Below, piece by piece: positions 24,603 to 33,870 of a stretch of 64,000 nt of DNA. The DNA comes from Marivirga harenae. GTDB lineage: Bacteria; Bacteroidota; Bacteroidia; Cytophagales; Cyclobacteriaceae. The translations under genes were made by a program, and so were the position numbers. Where the stretch lies: assembly GCF_030534335.1 (NCBI RefSeq), contig NZ_CP130565.1, positions 193,501 through 257,500 of the forward strand, in the 5' to 3' direction. The notes under the pieces were generated by a model. The model was not told the DNA's origin. It was given only the letters and a program-made list of their open reading frames with translations, and did not search any database. Numbering within the stretch: position 1 is the stretch's first letter; each line of letters begins with the position of its first letter.

Positions 24603-26529
24603 CTTATTCCCATTTAAAGCTTTCTCTAAATGAATTATTAGGCAAAGACCATGCGCCTTGGCTAATTTCCCTACATCCCTTAGACAATCCAAAAAAATTA
24701 GCCAAAGCCCATGGCTCCCACAGCCGAAAGCCTTTAATTTCCCTAAAGGGTAAATCAAAGGCCCTCGGCTAACCAACCGCACTTACCCGCACAATCCTTC
24801 CCTCGTAGCTTTTGCTTTTTTCTTCTGTTAAGCAGGTAAAGAGGTAAAAAATGCAAAAGGAAGCGGTCTTTTTGGCTCCCAAGCCAAAAAGTTGTTGTTT
24901 GATATACCAGCCGCACTGCCAGGCACTATGGTGTGCTGCACTTGGGCTGCGGCAAAGGGTCTCGCCAGCATTGGCTTCAGGCTTTTAAATAAGTGTAAAT
25001 TTATAAGGTATTTAAAGCCAAAAGCCAACCCCTTCGGGGCATGTGCTGTCATGCCCCTTGCAGCTTAGCCCAATTGCATCACGGCAACCTACCTGGTCTG
25101 TTCCTTTAAAATTCCGTAAACTCCATTTAAAATAAACAGCCCCCGGTTGCCAGAGTTAGGCTCGCCTGCGGGCGCCCCCGGGCTGCGGCTTGTCATGGTT
25201 TTTGTAGCCCATCGTGACCAAAGCCCCTTCAAATAAAGGCGCTTTGTCACTCCCACAGCAAGTATAATTCAGCCACGCTTTACACATCCCTTTCTTCAAT
25301 GGCTGTATTAAACTTGCTTTTTCCTTCTCAACAAAAAACCACGCCAAGCCTTGTTCGCTCCGTTACTCTCCGCTCGTGGCTAGCCCCCGTTCCCTTCGGT
25401 CACTCTCGGTCTACCACCCAGGGTCGCACTCGCAGACGGCTCGACACACAGCGGATTGCAAACCATTCCGTAAACTCCATTATTTGCAACCGCTCTTCCT
25501 GCGTTCACCTTCCCACGTCTACCCGCATTAGTGCCTTGATCAAACTGTTGTGGTAATACGATAGGATAGTATTCCACATCCCTTCCCAAATTCCCCACCA
25601 CCCGTTTAAGGTGCGGCTTTAGGCCGCATTGAGTTTGCCCCAGGAATTTGGATAAACTTCGATTGGAATTTTGCAGGTAAATATTTCTTCAAAAATTAAA
25701 TAAAAGAGGAAAGCAAATTAGGGATGAATTGCTTTTTCGGCCGCAAGTCCAAGCCCTTCGGTTTTTTTGAAAAATCTCCTCCGCTCACCAACGGAAGTAT
25801 TTTCCAAAAAAGACTTGCCCCCGAAGCAATTCCCCCTGAAAGAAAAGCTTTCTCTTTTCTTTTTTTTTCTTTTCTCTTTTGAAAATATTTCCCTGTCGTG
25901 TGTAGGTTATTTGATAGGTATTTTTTCATAGCTCACTTTACAATAAACAATTTAATAGCTTTATAGATATGTTGAAAGTAACTAGGACTTTAAAATATTT
26001 TCTCCAGCCTTTTATGAGGAGGAGGTAGCTTTCCAAAGCTAAGTTCCTGCCATAATTCCTACTTTCCAAAAAAGCTCTTTAATGGCTTTCTTGCTTCTGG
26101 AAAGTGAAAAAATCAATCCAAACATAGTGAAAGTTACAGGCATGCGGATGAGAAAGATGCAAGAGTTCGCTTTGCCGGCTACAAAAAAAATCTCCTCCGC
26201 CAGATGGCGGAAGTATTTTTTATGTGCTGCTCTTGCATCTATCTCACCGGTCCTGTGTGGATGCGCACTATGTTTAAATTAATTTTTAGAGTGCGCATCG
26301 CCAGCCGGTGGTTGGTGACGTACGTTCGTCTTCGTCCAGCGTTTAGTTTTACGCGGTTCAGTGTTCAGTCTGAAGGTTATTATTTCCTTCGGTTTTTGTG
26401 GTTTGAGATTAATTTCTCGCCATTGCCGTTTTAGTTTTATTGCCTGGTGGGTTTTGCCTGCCAGGTTTTTATTTTTTTGTTAATTCAGCTTCGTTATTCC
26501 TTTAGCAACTATTACCAACGCTGACCGAT
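24603..26529. other. Gene-free region of about 1.9 kb with short repeats
   Basis: No frame here is convincing; several short ones exist on both strands but have no recognisable motif. Base composition looks richer in G+C than the surroundings between about 24900 and 25650. Structure seen: inverted repeat TTGGCTAATTT/AAATTAGCCAA around 24658-24706; a 17-bp direct repeat ATTCCGTAAACTCCATT at 25111-25127 and 25465-25481; and two 33-bp elements at 25771-25803 and 26187-26219 that share the first 14 and last 11 bases, differ in an 8-bp middle, and in the second copy fold as TCCGCC/GGCGGA. It may be the worn remains of a transfer region; this is a guess. Confidence 0.5.
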
Positions 26530-27789
26530 TTATGACTTTCTTTTCTTAAGAGCTTGCCATTTTAAGTAAGTTCCCGAACGCCACAACCACTCTAGTGGAC
26601 CGTATAAAAAATACTTGAGCCATATTCTGCTCAATAGAATCTGGAGAACAAAAATGATGATACCGAATACAAATAATTCTGTGGCACCCCAACTACTGAA
26701 AACTGATCCAAAAGCCCATGCAGAAAACAAAATGGCACCAATGACCCCTTGCATTTCATAATTGGTTAGCGCCATTCGACCATAAGGAGATAATACGTCA
26801 AGGTATTTGCTAAAACTGCTGGTATTATACAGAATAATAAATCCCATCCCCAAAGCAGCTGAGAAAAATACTAAATTGAGATCTCCCAAAGTTTTAACCA
26901 CCAACATCATCGCAGGTATATATTCATCACCCGGTCTCATTAATGATCGCACTTCTACAGCAGGAAAGAGGCTTTCAATCCAATTCACGAATAGGGCAGC
27001 TACTGCAAAACCGACAAACAGGAAAAGATTCCGTCTTTTTCTTTCACCCAGAGTCTCAAAAAAGCGGATTCTACCCACAACCAATCCTAAAATAAACAAA
27101 GCAAAAGTAAGATAGCCTCGCCCATACATACCAAACTGATAGTTCAGCTTCCCTTCAAATCTTTCAGCATAATTGTGCTTTACAGAATTAATAAAAGAGG
27201 GGTTTTGGATATGCGCTGGAATTTCCCTTGCTTCAGGAGAACCGCTTTCAGTTGGGTTTTCTGCAGTTTGCGCTTTCAAGTTACTATTATGAATCCTAGA
27301 CTGGATAGCTCGAGGCGTTCCAATTAGCAGAAGAGCAGCCACCAGTAGTAAACTCCAGTTTCTCAGAGAATATAGTGGGATGAGTAAAAGTCCAAAAACG
27401 GCATATATGGAAATGATTTCAATACTGTAAAATGAATGGCCAACTACTCCAATCAGTAACAAAATGAACATCCTCCATATAAATCGCTTTCTAAAATCTA
27501 TCCCTTTCTTGGCTGCCCTGTCCATCTGAATAAAAAAACTGAGTCCGAAAAGAAAAGCAAAAATATTGATAAACCTGCCCATAATCAGATTACTGCCAAT
27601 CCATTGAATCGTTTTATCCATTTCCGGAAAGCGAGTTTGAGCTTGCTCAACTGAAACTTCAAATATTCCGAAATTTTGCAACATATGCATCAGAATAACA
27701 CCCAGAAGAGCAAAACCCCTTAAAGCATCTAGGACTGTAATTCGTTTTAAAGGTTGGGTTAATGTGGTGGGCTGACTTACATTTTTCAT
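26530..27789 (-). CDS. DUF418 family membrane protein (YeiB-like)
   Basis: A 419-residue integral membrane protein with about ten helices. The opening ITVLDALRGFALLGVILMHM is the family signature (heparan-alpha-glucosaminide N-acetyltransferase/acyltransferase-like, YeiB and DUF418 group). A second signature near the end is DVLSPYGRMALTNYEMQGVI, and the C-terminal DUF418 domain contains GPLEWLWRSGTY. Function is unknown; relatives are thought to handle acylated or small organic substrates in the membrane. It closes the row of minus-strand genes that begins beside the AraC gene, about 95 bp after the flavodoxin gene. Confidence 0.88.
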   Translation of the reverse strand: MKNVSQPTTLTQPLKRITVLDALRGFALLGVILMHMLQNFGIFEVSVEQAQTRFPEMDKTIQWIGSNLIMGRFINIFAFLFGLSFFIQMDRAAKKGIDFRKRFIWRMFILLLIGVVGHSFYSIEIISIYAVFGLLLIPLYSLRNWSLLLVAALLLIGTPRAIQSRIHNSNLKAQTAENPTESGSPEAREIPAHIQNPSFINSVKHNYAERFEGKLNYQFGMYGRGYLTFALFILGLVVGRIRFFETLGERKRRNLFLFVGFAVAALFVNWIESLFPAVEVRSLMRPGDEYIPAMMLVVKTLGDLNLVFFSAALGMGFIILYNTSSFSKYLDVLSPYGRMALTNYEMQGVIGAILFSAWAFGSVFSSWGATELFVFGIIIFVLQILLSRIWLKYFLYGPLEWLWRSGTYLKWQALKKRKS

Positions 27790-27883
27790 TTTGATACACT
27801 ATTTTTATATAACAAATGTAGTGTCCTCAATTCATCTCTTACTTATACAGAATACAGCTTAACCTACCAATTTTACTGTTATA

Positions 27884-28507
27884 CTACTTCATGATGTGAA
27901 GGCTTTCTAGCCAATCCTTCACTTCACCTTTTACTTCCTTGCGTTTTTCACCCTCCATTACAAAATAGATTCCGTCTCTTTCTACTCCACCTTTAGTCGA
28001 ATAGCCTTCCAGAATGGTACTCTCAGGACAAAGCTCCTTTACGGTATTAAAACTACTTCCAACTCCATACCCAGCATTAGTATTAAATGGGATGACTGTT
28101 TTACCACTAAGATCATATTTGGTCAAAAAGCTTTTCATTGGGGGAGGTAATTGCATATCCCAGGTCGGGAATCCAATGAAAATGATATCATACTTTTGGA
28201 TATTTTTAATTTCAGTTTTGAGAGGAGGTAAATAGCTAGTTTCATTTTCTTGGTCCACTTGCGAAACTATAGCCTCATAATCTTCCGGATAAGGTGTTTT
28301 CAACTCCAATTCAACAATTTCCCCACCGACTTCCTCATAAATCATCTTGGCAACAGCCTGAGTATTATTCGTTCTGCTTAGGTACACTATTAGCACATCA
28401 TCAGACTTAATTGCTTGATCCAAGGTCTTATTTTCATTAGCCTGGCTGCAAGCACTAATAGGTATAATGAATAAAATACCGACCAAGAGATAATTAAGAA
28501 ATTGCAT
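27884..28507 (-). CDS. Flavodoxin-like lipoprotein
   Basis: A 207-residue protein from the ATG at 28507, which gives a lipoprotein signal peptide with lipobox ISAC (Cys20). The flavodoxin fold follows: phosphate loop VYLSRTNNTQAVA for FMN, then IIFIGFPTWDMQLPPPM and PFNTNAGYGVGSS loops. Proteins like this (Flavodoxin_4 type) bind FMN and transfer electrons to unknown partners. An exported flavodoxin is notable, because FMN would have to be loaded or exported too. It is 32 bp downstream of the cupin gene in the same row. Confidence 0.85.
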   Translation of the reverse strand: MQFLNYLLVGILFIIPISACSQANENKTLDQAIKSDDVLIVYLSRTNNTQAVAKMIYEEVGGEIVELELKTPYPEDYEAIVSQVDQENETSYLPPLKTEIKNIQKYDIIFIGFPTWDMQLPPPMKSFLTKYDLSGKTVIPFNTNAGYGVGSSFNTVKELCPESTILEGYSTKGGVERDGIYFVMEGEKRKEVKGEVKDWLESLHIMK

Positions 28508-28539
28508 TACACTATAGTTATTTATGCTAGTCACTTTGC

Positions 28540-29394
28540 TTATTTATCACTGTCGCCACCTAAGAGCTTCGTAAAGGAAAGAGCGCTAAGCTTCCAGTTT
28601 CCATCTTCTTTCACATATACCTCAGTCACTTCGAAAGGATTAGTGACTTCATTTCCACCGACTACAGCTAAAAGTGTAATGTTATTCAATAAAATGGCGG
28701 TATTTCCCATTACATTAAGCGATACTTCTTTGACATCTGCTTTCTTATACCAAATACCCCCACTTTCAATCACACTAAGTTCCTTTTCCTTGCCCCAGCT
28801 TCCTCCCATGTGGACGAAGACTGATTGCTCATGAAATAAATCATCCAGTTGACCTACATTTTTATCCGCCATCCAATCCCATTTCTTTTTGGATAAATCC
28901 ATGATTTCCTTTTCTACATTTTTTGTATTGGAAACAGTTAATTCAATACTATAAAATTCTTCCTCCTTTACCGGTTCAAGCCATTCTGTAGGCTCATTAC
29001 CTGTAATGGCAAGGTAAGTAACTCCTGTCTGAGGGGTGGCGGCATGCCAATGTGCTACTCCAGGTGCACATTTCACAACATCTCCTTCTTTTACAGTTTG
29101 CACTTTCTTGCCCCTTTCCTGATAAAAACCGATGCCTTCTGTGATAATTAATTGCTGTCCGGCAGGATGCTTATGCCAATCGAGTTTTGCTCCTTTAGCA
29201 AATACAGCTTGTACGATACTATAATCAAAGGTTTTATCAGCATCACTCACATGATAGAGCCAAACATCCCCACTGTGGTGTACATTAGGTGCTTTTTCTC
29301 CTTTGGGAAATGTTGAATCATCTTGTGCATTTACTTGCATGCAAAGCAATAAACTGAATAGAATAGCGGAATAATTTATATACTTTTTCATCAT
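28540..29394 (-). CDS. Exported cupin fused to an NTF2-like (DUF4440) domain
   Basis: A 284-residue secreted protein with signal peptide ending near VNAQ. Residues 30-145 are a cupin: LDWHKHPAGQQLIITEGIGF gives the first metal motif and PGVAHWHAATP the second. Residues 158-275 are an NTF2-like DUF4440 domain (IMDLSKKKWDWMADKNVGQL, then FVHMGGSWGKEKELSVIESG). Each domain alone is common; the cupins are related to those that cluster with carboxymuconolactone decarboxylases. The substrate is unknown. It lies in one row with the hydrolase and the flavodoxin. Confidence 0.85.
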   Translation of the reverse strand: MMKKYINYSAILFSLLLCMQVNAQDDSTFPKGEKAPNVHHSGDVWLYHVSDADKTFDYSIVQAVFAKGAKLDWHKHPAGQQLIITEGIGFYQERGKKVQTVKEGDVVKCAPGVAHWHAATPQTGVTYLAITGNEPTEWLEPVKEEEFYSIELTVSNTKNVEKEIMDLSKKKWDWMADKNVGQLDDLFHEQSVFVHMGGSWGKEKELSVIESGGIWYKKADVKEVSLNVMGNTAILLNNITLLAVVGGNEVTNPFEVTEVYVKEDGNWKLSALSFTKLLGGDSDK

Positions 29395-29431
29395 AACTAT
29401 ATTTATATTTCAATTCGTAGTGTATTAATAC

Positions 29432-30529
29432 TTAGTCAAGTCCTTTTTCTTGTAGCCAATTGAACATAAGCTCGGCAATCTTTTCATTGTTTAAATCTGA
29501 CATTGGGAAGTGGCTATTCCCTTTAATTCCAATATCTGGCAAATATATCAGGGTCACATCCCCGCCATAATCATTGACTACATCTCTCCATTTTTTAGCC
29601 ATAGCCAATGCTGCCCTCCACTGCTCTTGCCCTGGATATTTCACAGGCGCTGTTGGAATATAATCACCGTAATAAATAATAATCGGGATCTGTGTTAATT
29701 TCTTGAAATCCGACATGGAAACCCCTCTGGCGCTCAACTTTCCACCAACATATGATATGGGTTCTGGTATTTCATTTTCAGGAAAAACAAAATTACTGCC
29801 CGGCTCATAGGAGACAATGCCTTTTATATTATCATTTTGAAGTGCAGTTAACCATCCCTGACCTCCACTATGCGAGTGAGTTACCAATATGCCAGCACCA
29901 ACTTTATCAAATAATGCGGATACTGCATTGATGTTAACTTCTATGTCGAGAGGGCCAGTATCTGGTGTCATCTGTCTGTAAAATTGGTTTAAAGCCAGTG
30001 AATCTTGAGGAAACTGGCTTCCTTTGAAAAACTCATTATCAATTCCCAATCGGAAAATCCCAAACCAGAGCTGATTATCAGGTTTGGCTGTAATAGTAGT
30101 GGGTTCTGTACTTCTCCCTGCTTTTCCTCTCCTTGGTTGATCAATCAAATAAACAGGAAATTGCTTCTTAAGAAAAATATTCTGAAAACCTTCTCTTCCA
30201 TCTGGGGTCGTCTCCCAGGTTTTAGCAGATTGCCCGTAACCATGCCAGAAAATCAGTGGCAGCTTACGTTTATCCTGTGGGATTTGATAGAATACATAAG
30301 CGTGATCGCCATGCAAAGTCTGTCCTTGTGAGGCTTGATTGGAAGGATTAAAATAACCATGGCCTATCGGGTCAAAGGTGCCTGAAGCTTTTACAATTTC
30401 TCCACCGACCATAAAGCTACCTTGTTCCTCAATAATTAAGGGTTGCTTTTGTGCATGACTTGAAAAAACAGTCATCATCAGAACAACAGCAAGAAAAGCA
30501 AGAAATGAAATGTTATTTTGATAGTGCAT
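29432..30529 (-). CDS. Secreted alpha/beta hydrolase
   Basis: A protein of 365 residues from the ATG at 30529; the frame is open to 30550, but the shorter start gives the proper signal peptide (ends at SSHAQ). The fold shows FWHGYGQSAKTWETTPDGRE (oxyanion region), the nucleophile elbow THSHSGGQGW and the catalytic histidine near SHFPMSDLNNEK. This group of hydrolases acts on esters or related substrates in the periplasm. It is the first gene of the row next to the divergent AraC gene. Confidence 0.85.
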   Translation of the reverse strand: MHYQNNISFLAFLAVVLMMTVFSSHAQKQPLIIEEQGSFMVGGEIVKASGTFDPIGHGYFNPSNQASQGQTLHGDHAYVFYQIPQDKRKLPLIFWHGYGQSAKTWETTPDGREGFQNIFLKKQFPVYLIDQPRRGKAGRSTEPTTITAKPDNQLWFGIFRLGIDNEFFKGSQFPQDSLALNQFYRQMTPDTGPLDIEVNINAVSALFDKVGAGILVTHSHSGGQGWLTALQNDNIKGIVSYEPGSNFVFPENEIPEPISYVGGKLSARGVSMSDFKKLTQIPIIIYYGDYIPTAPVKYPGQEQWRAALAMAKKWRDVVNDYGGDVTLIYLPDIGIKGNSHFPMSDLNNEKIAELMFNWLQEKGLD

Positions 30530-30765
30530 AGTATCCTTTTTGGTCAACAAGCATAATTTACATAATTATTTGAGAAAATTTTGTTCGTCAATCATTAGCC
30601 AAGTCCTTAACTTCAATTATGAATGACAGCTGCTACAAATTTGAACCTCTTCTTAATGAGATTACTTATACATTCTACTGCTATTCTTACCAATTTTACG
30701 GATTCAACAATTGAGTCGCAGGAATTAAAAAAGTATTGTATTAGTTTTGATAAAAAGTAGTTGTT
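30530..30765. other. Divergent promoter region, hydrolase and AraC genes
   Basis: About 235 bp between divergently transcribed genes. It must carry both promoters and is the likely binding site of the AraC protein. I found no clear pair of direct repeats that would mark an operator. Confidence 0.4.
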
Positions 30766-31662
30766 ATGGACGAGATACAAAAATTTGAAACTGTTAGCCA
30801 ATACAATGCATACAACAATCATGAAACACTACACCCTCTGGTTACAGTTGTGGATTTCTCAAAGGCTCATCCAAGGTATCTAAAAAAGACATATTTCGGT
30901 CTGTATCTTGTACTCTTGAAAGAGATAAACTGTGGGGATCTAAGATATGGAAAACAAACTTACGATTATCAGGAAGGCACTTTGATATTCGTTGCACCGG
31001 GGCAGGTCATTTCAATTGATAATAACAACCAACTCTATCATCCCAAAGGACATGGAATTGCCTTCCATCCAGATCTTATCAAGGGCACTTCACTGGGTAA
31101 ACACATTGATCACTATTCGTTTTTTAGCTATAAGGTAAATGAAGCACTGCATGTTTCTGAACGCGAGCGAAAAATGGTAATGGACTGTTTTTCCAAAATC
31201 AGCTATGAACTAGAGATGAATGTTGACAATCACAGCAAAAAATTAATTACCTCTAATATTGAATTGCTCTTAAATTATTGCGATAGGTTTTATGACCGCC
31301 AGTTCATTACCCGTGACAATGTGCATAAAGGAATTTTGAAAAGGTTTGAAACTTTATTGAATGCTTACTTTTCTTCTGATAAACCCGAAACTATTGGCTT
31401 GCCTTCTGTGGCTTATTGCGCAGATGAACTCAACCTATCATCAAACTATTTTGGTGATTTGATTAAAAGGGAAACTGGTAAAACTGCACTTGAATTCATT
31501 CAGCTTAAGTTAATTGAAGAGGCGAAAGAAAGAATCTTTGACCCAAGTAAGTCACTAAGCCAAATTGCTTTCGACCTGGGCTTTAAATACCCACAACATT
31601 TTACTCGCGTTTTTAAACAGCATGTAGGCGTATCTCCAAAAGAATATCGGAATATGAATTAA
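30766..31662 (+). CDS. AraC-family transcription activator
   Basis: A 298-residue regulator. Residues 20-110 are a cupin-like sensory half (FVAPGQVISIDNNNQLYHPK, then GIAFHPDLIKGTSLG). Residues 200-298 hold the double helix-turn-helix: LSSNYFGDLIKRETGKTALE and LSQIAFDLGFKYPQHFTRVF, ending with the family motif GVSPKEYR. It faces the hydrolase-cupin-flavodoxin-DUF418 row and probably switches it on in response to an unknown small molecule. Confidence 0.92.
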   Translation: MDEIQKFETVSQYNAYNNHETLHPLVTVVDFSKAHPRYLKKTYFGLYLVLLKEINCGDLRYGKQTYDYQEGTLIFVAPGQVISIDNNNQLYHPKGHGIAFHPDLIKGTSLGKHIDHYSFFSYKVNEALHVSERERKMVMDCFSKISYELEMNVDNHSKKLITSNIELLLNYCDRFYDRQFITRDNVHKGILKRFETLLNAYFSSDKPETIGLPSVAYCADELNLSSNYFGDLIKRETGKTALEFIQLKLIEEAKERIFDPSKSLSQIAFDLGFKYPQHFTRVFKQHVGVSPKEYRNMN

Positions 31663-31687
31663 CCCTAATTCGATTAAAAACAAAAGA

Positions 31688-31712
31688 CCGTAGCTATGAA
31701 CTACGGCCTTTC
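31688..31712. terminator. Bidirectional terminator between convergent genes
   Basis: CCGTAG (31688-31693), loop of 7 nt, CTACGG (31701-31706), followed by a CCTTTCTT tract on one side and preceded by AAAACAAAAG on the other. It lies between the AraC gene and the convergent small membrane-protein gene, whose stop it overlaps. Confidence 0.65.
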
Positions 31713-31879
31713 TTATTGATTTTCTTGACCACCCATTTCATGGCCAAAGACATACAAAAACTAACTAATGCTCCTACAGCTGCCAAGATACAAGTCTTGA
31801 TAATATCAGCACTTTGCAAATTGACTAGCACTGTTAGGATTGTTCCACCAGCGGTGCCTGCCTTACCGTGGACTTGCAT
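31694..31879 (-). CDS. Small membrane protein of unknown function
   Basis: A 61-residue protein. The sequence GTAGGTILTVLVNLQSADII is followed by one strong membrane helix (about 30-50) and a basic end (KWVVKKINKKGRSS). The start overlaps the DUF5675 gene by 17 bp. Size and layout recall small holin-like or immunity proteins, but no signature proves it. It seems to be conserved as part of a set with the next two genes; that is from memory of similar small proteins in Bacteroidota. Confidence 0.6.
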   Translation of the reverse strand: MQVHGKAGTAGGTILTVLVNLQSADIIKTCILAAVGALVSFCMSLAMKWVVKKINKKGRSS

Positions 31880-32531
31880 CTCCCTTGTTTTTTACCTCAG
31901 GCAGTGGAGGTATTTTGACCTCATCATCCACCGTTACCTGACTGACTGCAGTCAGGACACTGGCACCAACGGTTAGATATCCTGCAACTGTGATCAAGCC
32001 AGCTGGCAATGTGATGGGCGCTCCTAAAATAGCACCTCCTGCAGCTGCTAATATCAAGCCGACTGTCCTTAATTTTCTAAACAACTTTGGAGTGGGCTTC
32101 TTCGCCCTTTCTAAAATATTCATAGCTGATTTCTCTTTAATAGTGATGTAAATATGATTCTGGTTCTCTTTGGCCTCTTCAAAGACTTCCAAAAGCCTGT
32201 CCATGGCTTCACTCGATCGTATTCCTTTTCCTATTCCTTTTAGCTCCGAGACTGGTGCAATGCAGCCTTCCAGTTCTGTCCGGGCATCATTCGCAGGATG
32301 GATTAAAATCCAACTCCTTCCAGGAACACTTTTCAATATCAGGTGAAATCCCCTTTCATGGGTAATCCTCTTTTCTAAAAGATATCTACCTTCAGGAATG
32401 CAACTGATATTTAATTCATTGTCCTTCCAGGGAAGTTCAATGGTATGACAGATTTTTTCACTGCCATACCTCAAGCTTCCATTGGTTCCACCTGACCTAT
32501 AATTTCGAATAAGTTCAAAACTCATTTCCAA
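31863..32531 (-). CDS. DUF5675 family protein with C-terminal membrane part
   Basis: A 222-residue protein. Residues 1-130 match DUF5675: LIRNYRSGGTNGSLRYGSEK, TIELPWKDNELNISCIPEGR, and RSWILIHPANDARTELEGCI. This fold resembles a small peptidoglycan- or ligand-binding barrel with a conserved Cys, but no activity is known to me. Residues 150-205 contain two glycine/alanine-rich hydrophobic segments (GLILAAAGGAILGAPITLPA). The gene overlaps the small membrane-protein gene and follows the unknown gene by 3 bp, so three genes are translated together. Confidence 0.75.
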   Translation of the reverse strand: MEMSFELIRNYRSGGTNGSLRYGSEKICHTIELPWKDNELNISCIPEGRYLLEKRITHERGFHLILKSVPGRSWILIHPANDARTELEGCIAPVSELKGIGKGIRSSEAMDRLLEVFEEAKENQNHIYITIKEKSAMNILERAKKPTPKLFRKLRTVGLILAAAGGAILGAPITLPAGLITVAGYLTVGASVLTAVSQVTVDDEVKIPPLPEVKNKGDASPR

Positions 32532-32534
32532 ATT

Positions 32535-33305
32535 CTATAAAGGTCCAGGAATAGTATTGTCAATCTCTACCAATGCAAGAGCATTGTACGCACCGTTTTT
32601 AAGCGGGTACATAGTTCCATTTACTTCCTGCAGGAATTCCACCCCAAAAAGTAAAAAAATAGGTTGGTCTCCTGTGCTTGGAACCGTAGCGGTCAACGTG
32701 ATAGCGGCCTCCGATTGCGGACCAATAGCGATTTCATTACTTTCATCTGTGTCCAGATTAAAAGTTTCCTCTTCAAAATCCACCTTACTTGCAGCTGCCA
32801 CAAGTCGCATGTGGGATGCACCACCCGGGGCAGCAAAAGTATTCTGCGGGATGAAATCAGGAATCTCCACTGTTGCCTCACCACTTGCACGGTCAATAGC
32901 TGCCGTAAAAGGCGCATACATGGTTGCATTCAGCTTTCCGTTTTGATTAAACTCAAAACCCTTCAGCAGCTCAACAGCACCTTCACTAGCCGTTCTTTGT
33001 CCTCTATCGTTGGATGTATCGCTTTTCACGACCTTGACCATTTCTCTGGTCATTCGGCTGGCCACTCTACCATCAGCCGCCTTCAAAAGCAACGGGCGAA
33101 CCGAAGTCCTCAAAAGCCTTCCAGCCTTTCCGGCTCTCCCGAATTCAGCGCCATTCTCTCGAGTCCGTTGGAAAGCTGGATCATTCTTCATCCGCTCTTT
33201 GTCAATACCTCCTTTTTCTCTGGCCAAGTATCCATCTTTCGTTTTGTAGAAAGACAAATCTCCGATTTTGCCTTTCAGTTTGATAATTCCCTTTTGTCTT
33301 GCCAT
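32535..33305 (-). CDS. Unknown protein of a Bacteroidota-specific family (MARQKG type)
   Basis: A protein of 256 residues from the ATG at 33305. The frame extends to 33413, but the shorter start gives the conserved opening MARQKGIIKLKGKIGDLSFY. A second conserved box follows (NDPAFQRTRENGAEFGRAGK). The C-terminal half (about 130-256) is beta-rich and ends in YPLKNGAYNALALVEID. I recall relatives in Bacteroidota, usually next to DUF5675, but no function. The Lys/Arg-rich front and beta-rich back might belong to a particle or tail-like structure; this is speculation. It is the first gene of the trio. Confidence 0.65.
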   Translation of the reverse strand: MARQKGIIKLKGKIGDLSFYKTKDGYLAREKGGIDKERMKNDPAFQRTRENGAEFGRAGKAGRLLRTSVRPLLLKAADGRVASRMTREMVKVVKSDTSNDRGQRTASEGAVELLKGFEFNQNGKLNATMYAPFTAAIDRASGEATVEIPDFIPQNTFAAPGGASHMRLVAAASKVDFEEETFNLDTDESNEIAIGPQSEAAITLTATVPSTGDQPIFLLFGVEFLQEVNGTMYPLKNGAYNALALVEIDNTIPGPL

Positions 33306-33467
33306 AATTGAAAAATATATTTGATGAGCCACCAAAGTATTCCCCAAATGAGCGTTTGTCAAAAACTGGCTTCCGTTAAAGGTCGTGTTGACTGCATTGG
33401 CAAAATATGACAATCAAGCTTTCTAAAAATTAGCTATATTAGAGTATATCAAAGCCTAGGATAAAGT

Positions 33468-33695
33468 ATGGATAAAGTATCAATAAAATATGGAGAAATG
33501 ATCTTAAAAAGAACCGTCATATACCCCAAGGACATACAACGCATTACAGGCAAAAGCGAGCGCACCGGAAGACGAATATTAGAACGTATAAGAGAGCAAA
33601 AAGGAAAAGAGAAGCATCAGCTCATCACAGTTTCCGAGTTCTCAGATTACACCGGAATAGATGCTGAAACAGTCCAGGAATACCTCACCGATTAA
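33468..33695 (+). CDS. Small HTH-like DNA-binding protein
   Basis: A 75-residue basic protein. The pattern YPKDIQRITGKSERTGRRIL, followed by an EFSDYTGIDAETVQEYL helix, looks like a compact helix-turn-helix that reads DNA. It diverges from the DUF5675 trio and could be its repressor. It is the last gene before the right repeat of the element; it might also act as a recombination directionality factor. Family not recognised. Confidence 0.6.
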   Translation: MDKVSIKYGEMILKRTVIYPKDIQRITGKSERTGRRILERIREQKGKEKHQLITVSEFSDYTGIDAETVQEYLTD

Positions 33696-33850
33696 GCCAA
33701 ATTTTTAGGTTCGAATCCAGAAATTTTCCGCCTTTTATTCATAAAATTTGCCCTTTTTTGTGTATATTTAACATATCAAAGAAAGGGTCTTTGATAACTG
33801 TTGCTTATTGAATCACTGATACAAAATCGAACATTTGAGACTAAAATAGT

Positions 33851-33870
33851 GGTGAACAATTAGGTGAACA
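33851..33870 (+). promoter_or_regulatory. Candidate recombinase arm-type sites, right end
   Basis: Two GGTGAACA units 12 bp apart, 58 bp before the right repeat. The 20-bp block is 18/20 identical to 3209-3228 and in the same orientation. See the left-end entry. Confidence 0.55.

Noticed and set aside
25156-25601. Two minus-strand frames of 63 and 73 codons
   Set aside because: Gly/Arg/Ala-rich composition follows the higher G+C of this stretch; no motif was recognised.
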